Source of the DNA: Fodinibius sp051746985
GTDB lineage: Bacteria > Bacteroidota > Rhodothermia > Balneolales > Balneolaceae
Direction of reading: 5' to 3'
Assembly: GCA_051746985.1 (NCBI GenBank)
Contig: JBNJFP010000011.1
Location: forward strand, 25,724-89,723
Length of the DNA: 64,000 bases
The notes below the pieces were generated by a model. The model ran no database searches. It was not told the origin of the DNA and was given only the letters and a program-made list of their open reading frames with translations. Position numbers and translations under genes: made by a program. The stretch's first letter is position 1; each line of letters starts with the position of its first letter. Of the stretch, positions 43,390-53,333 are shown piece after piece.

Positions 43390-46300
43390 ATGTTCAATTT
43401 TTTTTACGGCACCCAACTTGAAAACCTGGCCGACCGGCTTATTGAAGTACAGAATGAAAATCCACCCCAAAATCCGTTGTCTCAAGAGATATTTGTGGTG
43501 CAAAATCACGGTATGGGACAGTGGTTATCACTCAGAATGGCTCAAAAGGAAGGTATTGCCGCCAATCTCAAATTTGAATTTCCTTCTGAGCGACTCTGGA
43601 GTCTCATCCGTCAGCTCAATCCCGATATTCCGCAGACCCTACCATCGGATCGGGGACCGATGACGTGGACGCTGATGCAGCTGTTTAAAGATTCTGCATT
43701 TCTTTCGGAATTTCCCAATTTACATCATTATATCAAAGAGGAGGATTCCAAACGCCGTGCCATGCGCGGTTGGAAATTGGCGTCAAAAATTGCCGATGTC
43801 TTCGATCAATACCTGATCTACCGACCCGATATGATATTGGATTGGGAAAACAGGAAGCTGCATACCCAAAATGTGGACGCTGAAAAGTGGCAAATGAGAC
43901 TCTGGAATAGGCTGATGAAATTTTGGGATCTCCACTATCAGGGTGAACATGTGCATCGGGCTCGATTGTTGGATGATCTTTGGAACGCGCTTGATCACGG
44001 AGAAATTGAATCTGATGAGCTGCCTGATCATATCTCAGTATTTGGTGTGACCTTTGCCTCGCGGGCATTTATCAAAACGATGGCGAAGCTTTCTGAAATT
44101 ATTGATGTCCGTTTTTATCAGCTTTCGGTTAATCCTGAAATTACCGATAGTACCGAGTTTCAGCATCCGCTGCTGCAGTCGCTGGCACAACAGGGCTCCG
44201 ATTTTATGGCTATGATTCACGATTCTGTAGATGCAGAAATGGAATCTGTTGTCGGGGAAGAGAAGACCGAAGGCTTTCTTTTTTCATCCTTGCAATATGG
44301 TCTGAAAACCGACAAAGAGCGTAACCAAAACGTAACGGCTGACCATAGCATCCGGGTGCACAACTGTCACAGCCCAATGCGTGAGGTCGAGGTCCTTTAT
44401 GATGAGCTTTTGACGCTTCTGGATGAAAACCGGGATCTGAATCCGGAGGAAATTTTGATTATGAGTCCTGATATTGAGGCATATGCCCCTGTGATTGAGG
44501 CCGTTTTCGGTACACCCGACAAGGGACAGCCGCAGATTCCATTTGCTATCGCAGATCGCGGAATCCGAGGCACCAATCCCGCTATAGAAACATTTTTGGA
44601 TATTCTTGAGCTCTGCGAGAGCCGTTTTAAAGTTACCGATGTGCTCGATCTGCTGGACAGTAAGCCTGTTCGGAAGGTGTTTTCATTTACGGATGATGAT
44701 CTGAATCGTATCGAACGCTGGGTGTCTGACAACCGGGTCCGCTGGGGCGTTGACGGTCCCGATAAACAACGGATGGGGCTGCCCGACAGTAATCATTTTA
44801 CCTGGCAATCGGCCCTGCGCCGAATTTTACTGGGCTATGTGATGCGCCCATCAGAGGATAAGCTCTACGATGATATTTATGCGTATAACGAAGTAGAAAG
44901 CTCAGATGATGCGGATCTGGCCGGACGCCTGTCAATATTTCTGAACCGCTTGTTTGAGATTAACGATGCTATTGAAGGTCCACGAAAAGTGGAAAACTGG
45001 GGGCAATTGCTTGGAACGGTGACGGATTATTTTCTACCGGACTCACGCGATTATTTTTGGGAGCTGAATACAATCAGGGAAGCGATTACGAACCTGGATG
45101 AACAGTCACGGCTGGCCGGTTATGGAATGGAGGTACCCTTTACCATTGTACGTCGGTGGATAAGTGAGCAACTTTCAAAACAAACGACGGGGGGTGGACG
45201 CATTGGCCGTGGCGTTACGTTTAGTTCTTTAATGCCAATGCGAGGTATCCCGTTTAAGGTAATCGGGATGATTGGGTTGAATGAAGATGCTTTTCCGCGC
45301 TCAAAAATTCCTATTGAATTTGACTTGATGCATCTCGATTCTCGGGTTGGTGATCCGTTACTAACTGATGAAGACCGTTTTTTATTTTTGGAAAATATGC
45401 TTTCGGCCCGCACCCATTTATATTTCAGCTATGTGGGCCAAAGCAATCGCCAGGACGCTGATTATCCGCCATCGGTAGTCTTAAGCGAGCTGCTGGGTTA
45501 TCTTGAAGAAGATTGTGAAATTGATACTGAAAAGCTGGTTGCCAAACACCGTCTGCAGGGATTCAGCCAGAACTATTTTGATGAAGATACTCCTGCAAGC
45601 TATTCCAAAGAGCGAAAGAAGATTAGCGAGCGGCTGGCTAATGCTGAAGCAACGGATGGCTCTTTCTTTTCGGAGGTGCTACCCGAGCCCGATGATGAGT
45701 GGCGGAAGCTGTCGATTCGAGATTTGGTTTCCTTTTTCCAGCATCCCTCAAAATATCTATTACAAAATAGGCTGGGCATTTATTTGCGGGATAAAGAAGT
45801 GTTGACCGAAGATCGCGAGCCGTTTACCATGGATAAACTATCAGAATACCAGGTCAGGCAGGAGCTTCTGGATCGATTTCTGAAAGAACAATCGCTGGAT
45901 GAATTTCAAAAGGTGATGAAGGCTCGCGATATGCTGCCCGAAGGGTGGAGTGGTGAGCAGGAGTACCATCAGAATGCACAAATTGTGCGTGAGTTCGGAG
46001 AGGAAATTCAGCATCGTATGGAACACCAACAGGCGCAAGAAATTGACGTTGATCTCGATATCGATGGGTTTCGTTTGTTAGGTAAGCTCGAAAATATTTA
46101 TCCCGGAGCACAGATGAATTACCGGCTCGGCAAGGCCCGGCCCAAGGATTTAGTGGGATTCTGGATTCGACACCTATTTTTTCAACTGGTCAAGCCCGGT
46201 GGACAAAGCGGGGAGAGTAAATATTTTAGCTGGGACAAAAAAATAAGGGAAAAAGCACTACCTGCGGTCGAAGGTGCCGAGTATAAGCTGTCCGAATTGT

Positions 46301-46581
46301 TGAGGCTATATCAGCTCGGATTACAAAAGCCACTGGAATTCTATTGTAAATCCTCTTACGCCTATGCCGAGATGATTTACAAAAAAAATAAAGAGGAGGA
46401 TAAAGCTATCAGCAAAGCTAAAGCTACATGGGAGGGAAACAGATATTCTTTCGGCGAAGGAACGGACCCTTATTATAAAGTAATTGCCGACGGAAGGGCG
46501 TTGTTTGACGACACTTTCGCCGAGACAACCCGCACGGTTTGGGGACCATATTTTGAGGTTTTGAATAATGGTATAAACTGA
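43390..46581 (+). CDS. recC: Exodeoxyribonuclease V gamma subunit RecC
   Basis: 1063 residues from ATG 43390, preceded by a good ribosome site (GAGGT, four bases from the ATG); the upstream extension in frame is rejected. RecC holds the RecBCD complex together, splits the strands and recognises Chi. Family signs are the opening MFNFFYGTQLENLADRLIE, VQNHGMGQWLSLRMA, VHNCHSPMREVEVLYDELL, GRIGRGVTFSSLMPMRGIPF, and a degenerate nuclease-like C-terminus. It is first in a recC-recB-recD operon with one base between recC and recB. Chi sequence for this lineage is unknown and cannot be read from one window. Confidence 0.95.
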   Translation: MFNFFYGTQLENLADRLIEVQNENPPQNPLSQEIFVVQNHGMGQWLSLRMAQKEGIAANLKFEFPSERLWSLIRQLNPDIPQTLPSDRGPMTWTLMQLFKDSAFLSEFPNLHHYIKEEDSKRRAMRGWKLASKIADVFDQYLIYRPDMILDWENRKLHTQNVDAEKWQMRLWNRLMKFWDLHYQGEHVHRARLLDDLWNALDHGEIESDELPDHISVFGVTFASRAFIKTMAKLSEIIDVRFYQLSVNPEITDSTEFQHPLLQSLAQQGSDFMAMIHDSVDAEMESVVGEEKTEGFLFSSLQYGLKTDKERNQNVTADHSIRVHNCHSPMREVEVLYDELLTLLDENRDLNPEEILIMSPDIEAYAPVIEAVFGTPDKGQPQIPFAIADRGIRGTNPAIETFLDILELCESRFKVTDVLDLLDSKPVRKVFSFTDDDLNRIERWVSDNRVRWGVDGPDKQRMGLPDSNHFTWQSALRRILLGYVMRPSEDKLYDDIYAYNEVESSDDADLAGRLSIFLNRLFEINDAIEGPRKVENWGQLLGTVTDYFLPDSRDYFWELNTIREAITNLDEQSRLAGYGMEVPFTIVRRWISEQLSKQTTGGGRIGRGVTFSSLMPMRGIPFKVIGMIGLNEDAFPRSKIPIEFDLMHLDSRVGDPLLTDEDRFLFLENMLSARTHLYFSYVGQSNRQDADYPPSVVLSELLGYLEEDCEIDTEKLVAKHRLQGFSQNYFDEDTPASYSKERKKISERLANAEATDGSFFSEVLPEPDDEWRKLSIRDLVSFFQHPSKYLLQNRLGIYLRDKEVLTEDREPFTMDKLSEYQVRQELLDRFLKEQSLDEFQKVMKARDMLPEGWSGEQEYHQNAQIVREFGEEIQHRMEHQQAQEIDVDLDIDGFRLLGKLENIYPGAQMNYRLGKARPKDLVGFWIRHLFFQLVKPGGQSGESKYFSWDKKIREKALPAVEGAEYKLSELLRLYQLGLQKPLEFYCKSSYAYAEMIYKKNKEEDKAISKAKATWEGNRYSFGEGTDPYYKVIADGRALFDDTFAETTRTVWGPYFEVLNNGIN

Positions 46582-46582
46582 T

Positions 46583-49500
46583 ATGGATAACAAAATGAAT
46601 TTGCTGAAACCGTTCGATATTGATATGTCCGGCATTAACCTGGTTGAGGCCAGCGCCGGCACGGGAAAAACCTATAATATTGCTTCGCTGTATATTCGCA
46701 CGCTGATTGAGCGGGATATTGCCGTGGGAAAAATATTGGTGGTTACCTACACCGACGCAGCTACTAAAGAGCTTAAAGATCGACTGCTGGAGCGGATACG
46801 GCTGTCCATCCGCACCTTAAAGAGCGGAGCGCCAGCCAAGGAGGACGACGATTTTTTACAGTCATTGCTGACTGAGGTCGAACATCCCAAAAAAGCAGTG
46901 GCAAAGCTCAAAGAAGCTGTTCGGACTTTCGATGAGGCCTCGGTCTATACCATCCACGGATTCTGTTATCATGCTCTGCAAGAACAGGCCTTCGAGAGTC
47001 GGGCTATGTATGATGCGGAGATGATTGGCGATGATCAGGAGCTGGTGCAGGAAGCGGTGGACGACTATTGGCGCAATTGGGTGGACGAGGTGTCGCAAAA
47101 CGCTGAAATGAAGCCGCTGCTTAAACTGCTGTTGGATAAAAAAGTCAATCCCGACGCGCTGACTGATGAGCTTAAAAAATATATCGGCAAACCGTATTTG
47201 CACGTGCTGCCGGAGGGGGATGAAATTTCCGACCTTGATGCGCTTTTGGGAAGGTTTGGGGAACTGCATTTGGAAATGAAAAAAATATGGTCGGAGGAGC
47301 GGTCTGAACTATGGGAACTTTTGAGCAGGGATGAAATGAGCAATTACCGATCCGATTGGCTTGAAGGTTGGTTCGAAAAAGTTGATGGGATTTTTAACTC
47401 AGAAATTCCTAAAACAGCTGTTTTTGATAAATTTGAACGTTTTTTTCAAAGCTATATCAATGACAGTTTAAAAGTTGATGCGGTAAAGAAAGGAGTTCAG
47501 CCACCTCAACATGAGTTTTTTGTATTAGCAGAAGAATACAGTCAGATTGCTCACTCTTTAAAGGGATTTCAGCCGCAGTTCAAAAAAGAGCTGTTAACAT
47601 ATCTCCGCAATGAACTCAATCAAAAAAAGGAGGAGCTGCAGGTACTTTCGTATGATGATCTATTGCTCCGCCTTCGAAATGCTTTGAAGGATGAACAGCG
47701 TGGCAAGCGACTGGCCGACAAGCTGCGTCAGAAATATCCCATTGCGATGGTAGATGAATTTCAGGATACTGATCCGAGTCAGTACGATATTTTCCGAACG
47801 ATATATAAAGATTCGGACGGCACCTTGTTTATGATCGGCGATCCCAAGCAGTCGATTTATAGTTTTCGCGGTGCCGATGTGTATGCTTACATCAGGGCTC
47901 GAAAAGATGCTCCCCACCAAAACCGATACAAGCTGAATCGCAATTTCCGATCGACACCGCAGCTACTCCGGGGACTCAATACGTTCTGGGAAAGTCATGA
48001 CGACCCTTTTGCATCAAAGGGGGATATACAATATAAGTCAGTGCATTGGGGAAAGCCCGAAGACAGTTACCAAATAATGACGGAGTTTGGTGAAGCTGTT
48101 TCGCCCATTCGGTTTCGTCGATTAACAGAGGGTGGTGAAAATGCCCGTAAAAAAGATGAAGCCCGACGTAGAGTTGCCGAGGATACTGCCGAAGAGATCA
48201 AGCGATTGATTGAGGGTGGCAAGGCCGGAGATATTTTGATCGGTAATGACCGGGTAGAGGCCAAAGATATTGCGGTGCTGGTACGAAAACACAAGCAGGC
48301 TAATTTAATCAGCGAGGCTCTGCAGGCAAGCGGGATCAAAAGCGTGCGTCACAGCGACCAGAGCGTGTTTGAAAGTGACGAAGCCGAACATTTGGAACAG
48401 ATGCTAAAGGCGGTGGCCGAGCCGGGCAATGAAAAGATGATCAAGACGGCACTATCGCTTCCGCTGACCGGCTACTCGGCCGCAGAGCTGTACTCTATTG
48501 AAGAGGATGAGAACGAGTGGCTGGAAATGCGACAACAGTTTGCTGATTGGCACCGTATGTGGCAGGATCACGGATTTTCGGCTATGTACCGATCGCTGCT
48601 ATCGGGTCTGGGAGTACAGGAGCATGTGATCGGCTATACGGATGGAGAACGTCGGTTGACCAATTTAATGCATCTCGGGGAACTGCTGGAAGAAGAATCG
48701 GGTCGTCACGGCGAAGGGGCACGGGGATTATTGCACTGGCTGGCCCGCAAACGAAAGGATACCGACGAAAATAAAAACCGGGATGAGGAGCAGCTGCGGC
48801 TCGAAAGTGATGAAGATCTGGTCAAGATTGTAACAATGCACAAGAGCAAGGGCTTACAGTATCCCATCGTATTTTGCCCATACCTGAGTTTTGGCCCTAG
48901 GATACAAGATAAGGGTTGGGCTATCACCTACCATGATCAGAACGATCCCGATATTGTGTACCTCGATTTGAATGGCAAGGAGGGGGCAAATCGTAGTCGA
49001 AGATTTTTTTATAAACAGAAAGAAGAGCTTGCCGAAAGTCTGCGTCTGGCATATGTGGCGATGACAAGGGCAGAGCAGTGCCTATATCTGACGTGGGAAT
49101 ACGCTAACGATACCGAATTTTCATCGTTGGCATACCTGCTGCAGAATCCAGAAAACTCAATTGCTTTACTAAAAGAAAAGGTCGGCTTTGAAGCGGGTGG
49201 AGACGTTTCTTTTGATGCCGATGCGGTTCATCAAAAAATTGGTGATCTGTGCGAGGAAAAACCGGAATTGTTTACGCTTAAGGTGGAGAGCGACTCTCTG
49301 GATGATGGAAGTTCCACAAAAGATGACGGGGACCGGGTAGAATTTGCAACAAAAATGTTTTCACGTTGTGTGCCCATTGAAACCGGCTACAGTGTATCAA
49401 GTTTTTCGTCACTGAGCAGCTGGATGGATGACCACGACCCGGACCTGCCCGATTACGATCAATATATTGACTATGGGGAGGTCGATATTGTATCCAATGA

Positions 49501-50218
49501 TTACAGCAAGCAGACGATTTTTACCTTTCCAAGGGGACCTCAACCCGGAACGTGCATTCATAATATTTTCGAAAATTACTTTTCCAACTCGGGAGATCGC
49601 GACAAGGTCATCACTAATCAGCTTCAGCTAAATGGCATTGATGGGACATGGAAAAACACCGTTTCCCAAATGCTTGATACGGTGTTGGATAAAACCCTGC
49701 ATCCCAATGTAGAAGGACTTACGCTTTCAGCTGTTCAAAGCAGACAGATTCCCGAAATGGAGTTCTATTATTACAATGAGGAGATCAAAACGCGGGAGTT
49801 ATTGTCAATCATAAGAAATGAATCGATTTCTCAGGGGGATAATAAAGGCAGGGCAGCTGCTGGGTTTTTAAAGGGATTTATTGACCTCACCTTCGAGTAT
49901 AACGGTAAATACTACCTGCTTGATTACAAAACAAATCACCTTGGGGATACCATCAGCAGTTACAGTTATAAAGAGCTTGATTCTAAAATGAAGGAAGCTT
50001 TCTATGACCTGCAGTATCATATTTATACAGTGGCACTACACCGGTTTTTAAAGCAAAGAATTACTGACTACTCCTACGAGAACCACTTTGGTGGCGCCTT
50101 TTACCTGTTTTTACGGGGCATTAATAAAGAAGGCAGAGAAGGTATCTTTTTCGATCGACCTCATGAAAAAACGATAATTCGGCTTAATGAATACATTAAG
50201 GGAAGAAGTCATGAATAA
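46583..50218 (+). CDS. recB: Exodeoxyribonuclease V beta subunit RecB
   Basis: 1211 residues. It is a UvrD-type 3'-5' helicase joined to a nuclease. Helicase motifs: EASAGTGKTYNIASLY (I, Lys29), VVTYTDAATKELKDRL (Ia), VDEFQDTDPSQYDIF (II), GDPKQSIYSFRGADV (III), VTMHKSKGLQYPIVF (V) and LAYVAMTRAEQCLYL (VI). The C-terminal RecB nuclease domain shows GFLKGFIDLTFEYNGKYYLL then DYKTNH, which supplies the metal-binding Asp and catalytic Lys. Both activities look intact. The start lies one base after recC, and recD begins inside the last bases of this gene. Confidence 0.97.
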   Translation: MDNKMNLLKPFDIDMSGINLVEASAGTGKTYNIASLYIRTLIERDIAVGKILVVTYTDAATKELKDRLLERIRLSIRTLKSGAPAKEDDDFLQSLLTEVEHPKKAVAKLKEAVRTFDEASVYTIHGFCYHALQEQAFESRAMYDAEMIGDDQELVQEAVDDYWRNWVDEVSQNAEMKPLLKLLLDKKVNPDALTDELKKYIGKPYLHVLPEGDEISDLDALLGRFGELHLEMKKIWSEERSELWELLSRDEMSNYRSDWLEGWFEKVDGIFNSEIPKTAVFDKFERFFQSYINDSLKVDAVKKGVQPPQHEFFVLAEEYSQIAHSLKGFQPQFKKELLTYLRNELNQKKEELQVLSYDDLLLRLRNALKDEQRGKRLADKLRQKYPIAMVDEFQDTDPSQYDIFRTIYKDSDGTLFMIGDPKQSIYSFRGADVYAYIRARKDAPHQNRYKLNRNFRSTPQLLRGLNTFWESHDDPFASKGDIQYKSVHWGKPEDSYQIMTEFGEAVSPIRFRRLTEGGENARKKDEARRRVAEDTAEEIKRLIEGGKAGDILIGNDRVEAKDIAVLVRKHKQANLISEALQASGIKSVRHSDQSVFESDEAEHLEQMLKAVAEPGNEKMIKTALSLPLTGYSAAELYSIEEDENEWLEMRQQFADWHRMWQDHGFSAMYRSLLSGLGVQEHVIGYTDGERRLTNLMHLGELLEEESGRHGEGARGLLHWLARKRKDTDENKNRDEEQLRLESDEDLVKIVTMHKSKGLQYPIVFCPYLSFGPRIQDKGWAITYHDQNDPDIVYLDLNGKEGANRSRRFFYKQKEELAESLRLAYVAMTRAEQCLYLTWEYANDTEFSSLAYLLQNPENSIALLKEKVGFEAGGDVSFDADAVHQKIGDLCEEKPELFTLKVESDSLDDGSSTKDDGDRVEFATKMFSRCVPIETGYSVSSFSSLSSWMDDHDPDLPDYDQYIDYGEVDIVSNDYSKQTIFTFPRGPQPGTCIHNIFENYFSNSGDRDKVITNQLQLNGIDGTWKNTVSQMLDTVLDKTLHPNVEGLTLSAVQSRQIPEMEFYYYNEEIKTRELLSIIRNESISQGDNKGRAAAGFLKGFIDLTFEYNGKYYLLDYKTNHLGDTISSYSYKELDSKMKEAFYDLQYHIYTVALHRFLKQRITDYSYENHFGGAFYLFLRGINKEGREGIFFDRPHEKTIIRLNEYIKGRSHE

Positions 50219-52040
50219 AAAATTGCGCAAGCTTGATGAGCTCCATCAGAATAAGATTATTCGCAGTATTGACCTGGAGTTGTGTCGCTTTTTTTGTGAC
50301 CTCCATCCCGATATATCGCATGAGGTTCTACTCGGCGCTTGCCTGGTGAGTCATCTATACGGGCAGGGACACGTGTGCCTTCCGCTGGATGAATATGCTG
50401 AACAAAACATTTTTGAAGAAGATACTACAGATTTGAGGGCTCCGGATTTAGAATCCTGGAAAAACAAGCTGGAGGGAAGTCCGATCGTTGGGCGACCCGG
50501 TGATTATCGACCGCTTATTTTAGATCAAAAGAATCGGTTATACCTGCACAAACTTTGGATTTATGAGCAAGGGTTGGCCGATACGCTTAAGCGAAAAGGT
50601 CAGCAGAAAGTGGATGTTGATACTGAACTTTTGAAGGACGGCTTGGACCGGTTGTTTGAGAACTCCACCGAACAGCCTGACTGGCAGCAAGTAGCGGCCG
50701 CATCCTCAGTTCGCAATAAGCTCTCGATTATTTCCGGCGGACCCGGAACTGGAAAAACATCCACTGTGGTTCGTGTGCTGGCGCTTCTCCTGGAGCAGCA
50801 TCAACAGCAAGACAACACGCTGAATATTGCTTTGGCAGCACCCACCGGTAAAGCCACCGCACGATTGCAGGAGTCCATTTTGGATGCCAAAGCACAGTTA
50901 GATGTTTCCGAACAAATCCGCAAAGCCATTCCCGAAGAGGTCCGCACATTACACCAGCTGCTGGGTGCCAGTCGAAACAGCTCACAGTTTCGGCATAATA
51001 CCGATAATCCCATTCCATATGATTTGGTGATCGTTGATGAGGCATCGATGGTAGATCAGGCGCTGATGAGTAAGCTGACGGCTGCTCTACTTGATGATGC
51101 TCGACTCATTTTGCTTGGTGATAAAGATCAATTGGCCTCTGTTGAGGCCGGTTCGGTGCTGGGCGATATTTGTGAATTGGATAAAAACCAGCTTTCGGCA
51201 GAGATGGGTGAATGGCTCAGTGCGCTGTCGTTAGAGGTTCGCGACACCTCTATCATTGCACAGCCAAAAATACTTACTGATAGTATCACATTATTGACAA
51301 AGAGCTATCGGTTTGATGAGAAGAGTGGTATTGGCCGACTTGGCAAGGCGGTAAATGAGGGGGAGGCCGAAGAGGCGCTTTCCATTCTTACGGATGATGA
51401 TTTTGAGGATACCCAGTTAATTGCCGTCAATAACCCGAAGGCACTGCAAGCGGAATTAGCAAACAATATTGCAAGCTATTTTCGGGCAATTGTTGAGGCT
51501 GCATCACCAGAAAAAGCATTGTCGGCATTTAATAAGTTTCGACTTTTGGCGGCTCATCGACGAGGACCGTGGGGGATTCAAAACATCAATCTTATCATCG
51601 AAGGTCTGTTGCGAAAGCAGGGGTTGGTTCCGACCAACGCTACGTGGTATCCTGGGAAACCGGTACTTATTACCACCAATAACTATGCGTTGGAACTTTT
51701 CAATGGGGATACCGGACTGTGTTTGCCCGATGAGAAAGGGGAGATGGTCATCTATTTTAATGGAGAACATGGTGTTCGAACGATTAATCCGAACCGCCTT
51801 CCTGAATATGAAACGGCCTATGCGATGACGGTACATAAAAGTCAGGGTTCGGAGTTTGATGAAGTGATGCTGGTATTGCCGAGAGAACACTCAAAAGTAG
51901 TGAGCCGAGAACTTATTTATACTGCCCTTACAAGAGCACGCACAAAAATTTCCATTGCCTCCAGCAAAACCATGCTTGTTGCCGGTATTCAGAAACAAAT
52001 TCGACGCTCATCGGGCCTTAGGGATCATTTGTGGGGATAA
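50211..52040 (+). CDS. recD: Exodeoxyribonuclease V alpha subunit RecD
   Basis: 609 residues from ATG 50211, eight bases inside recB and preceded by GGGAAG; an upstream in-frame ATG at 50187 would add eight residues. It is the 5'-3' superfamily 1 helicase of RecBCD. Motifs: ISGGPGTGKTSTVVRVL (I), APTGKATARLQES (Ia), VIVDEASMVDQALM (II), LGDKDQLASVEAGSVLGDI (III) and YAMTVHKSQGSEFDEVMLVL (V), then LIYTALTRARTKISIAS (VI). The N-terminal ~110 residues form the RecB-contacting domain. A terminator lies about 175 bases after the stop, ending the operon. Confidence 0.96.
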   Translation: MNKKLRKLDELHQNKIIRSIDLELCRFFCDLHPDISHEVLLGACLVSHLYGQGHVCLPLDEYAEQNIFEEDTTDLRAPDLESWKNKLEGSPIVGRPGDYRPLILDQKNRLYLHKLWIYEQGLADTLKRKGQQKVDVDTELLKDGLDRLFENSTEQPDWQQVAAASSVRNKLSIISGGPGTGKTSTVVRVLALLLEQHQQQDNTLNIALAAPTGKATARLQESILDAKAQLDVSEQIRKAIPEEVRTLHQLLGASRNSSQFRHNTDNPIPYDLVIVDEASMVDQALMSKLTAALLDDARLILLGDKDQLASVEAGSVLGDICELDKNQLSAEMGEWLSALSLEVRDTSIIAQPKILTDSITLLTKSYRFDEKSGIGRLGKAVNEGEAEEALSILTDDDFEDTQLIAVNNPKALQAELANNIASYFRAIVEAASPEKALSAFNKFRLLAAHRRGPWGIQNINLIIEGLLRKQGLVPTNATWYPGKPVLITTNNYALELFNGDTGLCLPDEKGEMVIYFNGEHGVRTINPNRLPEYETAYAMTVHKSQGSEFDEVMLVLPREHSKVVSRELIYTALTRARTKISIASSKTMLVAGIQKQIRRSSGLRDHLWG

Positions 52041-52563
52041 GTACCTACCGATCAAAGTCCAATAAATACACAAATTAGGCGTTATTAAACTCCAATAATC
52101 AAGGCGTAAAAAATTCGGAACAAAGCTGAATAATTTGAGTAGTAATTATTGAACATACTGATCCCTGGTTACTATCTGTAACCATTGATTTGTACCCCGA
52201 AAAGCCAACGTACAAAACAGGGCCGGTTGATCCCGGTCCTGTTTATTTTTTGTCCCTTTCTGCCGCCACTAATACTTCTCATTATTTTTAAATCAGGCTT
52301 TTTCGCCCTTTAAAGAATCTAATAGGCAATAGTATTGATTGTTGGTTACGCTTTTGCCACCCTTTTCTAACCCCAATGAGGCTGAAGAAGAAGCATATAC
52401 CCAGTTACTTATTTTGATTATTATTACGGCAGAGTTTATGTGGTTATTAGGTGATAAAAAGAGGGGCGATTAATTTCGGGTCCCTTTCTTTTTTACCTTA
52501 TTGTGGATTTAAAATTTGATATCTTTAAGTACACTTTTTGATAAATTTATATCAGTTAATTAC
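52041..52563. other. Intergenic between recD and ppa
   Basis: Contains the terminator at 52215-52251. Beyond it, an open frame of about 45 codons from TTG 52339 to the stop at 52471 encodes a short hydrophobic segment (LLILIIITAEFMWLL). It has no ribosome site and no known relative, so I do not call it a gene. A TATCTTTA box (52520-52527), with a TTG 16 bases upstream, may be part of the ppa promoter. Confidence 0.5.
52215..52251 (+). terminator. Rho-independent terminator downstream of recBCD
   Basis: A 12-pair stem with one G-T pair (52215-52226 with 52233-52244) and a six-base loop is followed by ATTTTTT. It is 175 bases after recD, leaving a long 3' untranslated stretch. Confidence 0.9.
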
Positions 52564-53259
52564 ATGAAACGTTCACAGATTCGCCGCTTTTTAAAACTCT
52601 CAAAATTATTTTCAAAACCGCATCCCTGGCATGGAATCAATATTGGCAAAGATCATCCCGATGTGGTAAAAGTTTTTATTGAGATTGTTCCGGGGGATAC
52701 GATGAAGTACGAGCTGGATAAAGAAAGTGGTTACCTGAAAGTCGATCGCCCGCAGCGCTTTTCAAATATTTGTCCGATGCCGTATGGCTTTGTCCCTCAA
52801 ACACTTTGTGATGAACTTGTAGGTGAATACTGTATGCGAAAAACCGGTCGTAATGATATCGAAGGCGATCAGGATCCACTGGATATTTGCGTGATCACCG
52901 AGCGTAATATACCACACGGTAATATCATTCTCGATGCTGTTCCCGTTGGGGGATTTCGTATGATTGACGGGGAAGAGGCCGACGATAAAATTATTGCCGT
53001 GATGAAAGGCGATGCTTCTTTTGGAGAAATGAAAGATATCAAGGATATCCCCAAACACATTGTTGAGCGGTTATCACATTATTTTTTGACCTATAAACAG
53101 CGTCCGTTTAGTGAAGAGAAGAGAGAGGTAGAGATCACACATATCTACAACCAAAAAGAAGCCAAGGAAGTAATCAACCGCAGCATTAAAGATTATAATC
53201 GGCGGTTTAATATTGATAAGAAAGAGCTGTTTGAGATGATTGACTCCGGTTTAGAATAA
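52564..53259 (+). CDS. ppa: Inorganic pyrophosphatase, family I
   Basis: 231 residues from ATG 52564; the frame continues 16 codons upstream but the basic start MKRSQIRRFLKLS fits better. It hydrolyses pyrophosphate to drive biosynthesis. Metal-binding and catalytic parts: EIVPGDTMKYELDKESGYLKV at the front, the GFVPQTLCDE block, EGDQDPLDICVITE (the DxDPxD signature), and the later Asp/Lys set in EADDKIIAV and HYFLTYK. It is longer than the E. coli enzyme (176), with extra residues at both ends, as in some Bacteroidota. A bidirectional terminator follows. Confidence 0.93.
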   Translation: MKRSQIRRFLKLSKLFSKPHPWHGINIGKDHPDVVKVFIEIVPGDTMKYELDKESGYLKVDRPQRFSNICPMPYGFVPQTLCDELVGEYCMRKTGRNDIEGDQDPLDICVITERNIPHGNIILDAVPVGGFRMIDGEEADDKIIAVMKGDASFGEMKDIKDIPKHIVERLSHYFLTYKQRPFSEEKREVEITHIYNQKEAKEVINRSIKDYNRRFNIDKKELFEMIDSGLE

Positions 53260-53272
53260 ATGGGATCAAAAA

Positions 53273-53312
53273 AAGAAAGTCCGACCGGGTGTAGGGCCAG
53301 TCGGACTTTTGA
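53273..53312. terminator. Bidirectional terminator between ppa and the FKBP gene
   Basis: A ten-pair stem (53276-53285 with 53300-53309) with a 14-base loop, flanked by A-rich and T-rich ends, lies between two converging genes. Confidence 0.9.
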
Positions 53313-53333
53313 AATTAGGCAATGGATTGCTGT

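Noticed and set aside
43390..52040. Phage-defence island around recBCD
   Set aside because: Only the three housekeeping subunits are present, with no restriction, retron or abortive-infection gene nearby.
52339..52473. 45-codon hydrophobic frame after recD
   Set aside because: TTG start without a ribosome site, no conservation evidence, AT-rich context; chance is more likely.
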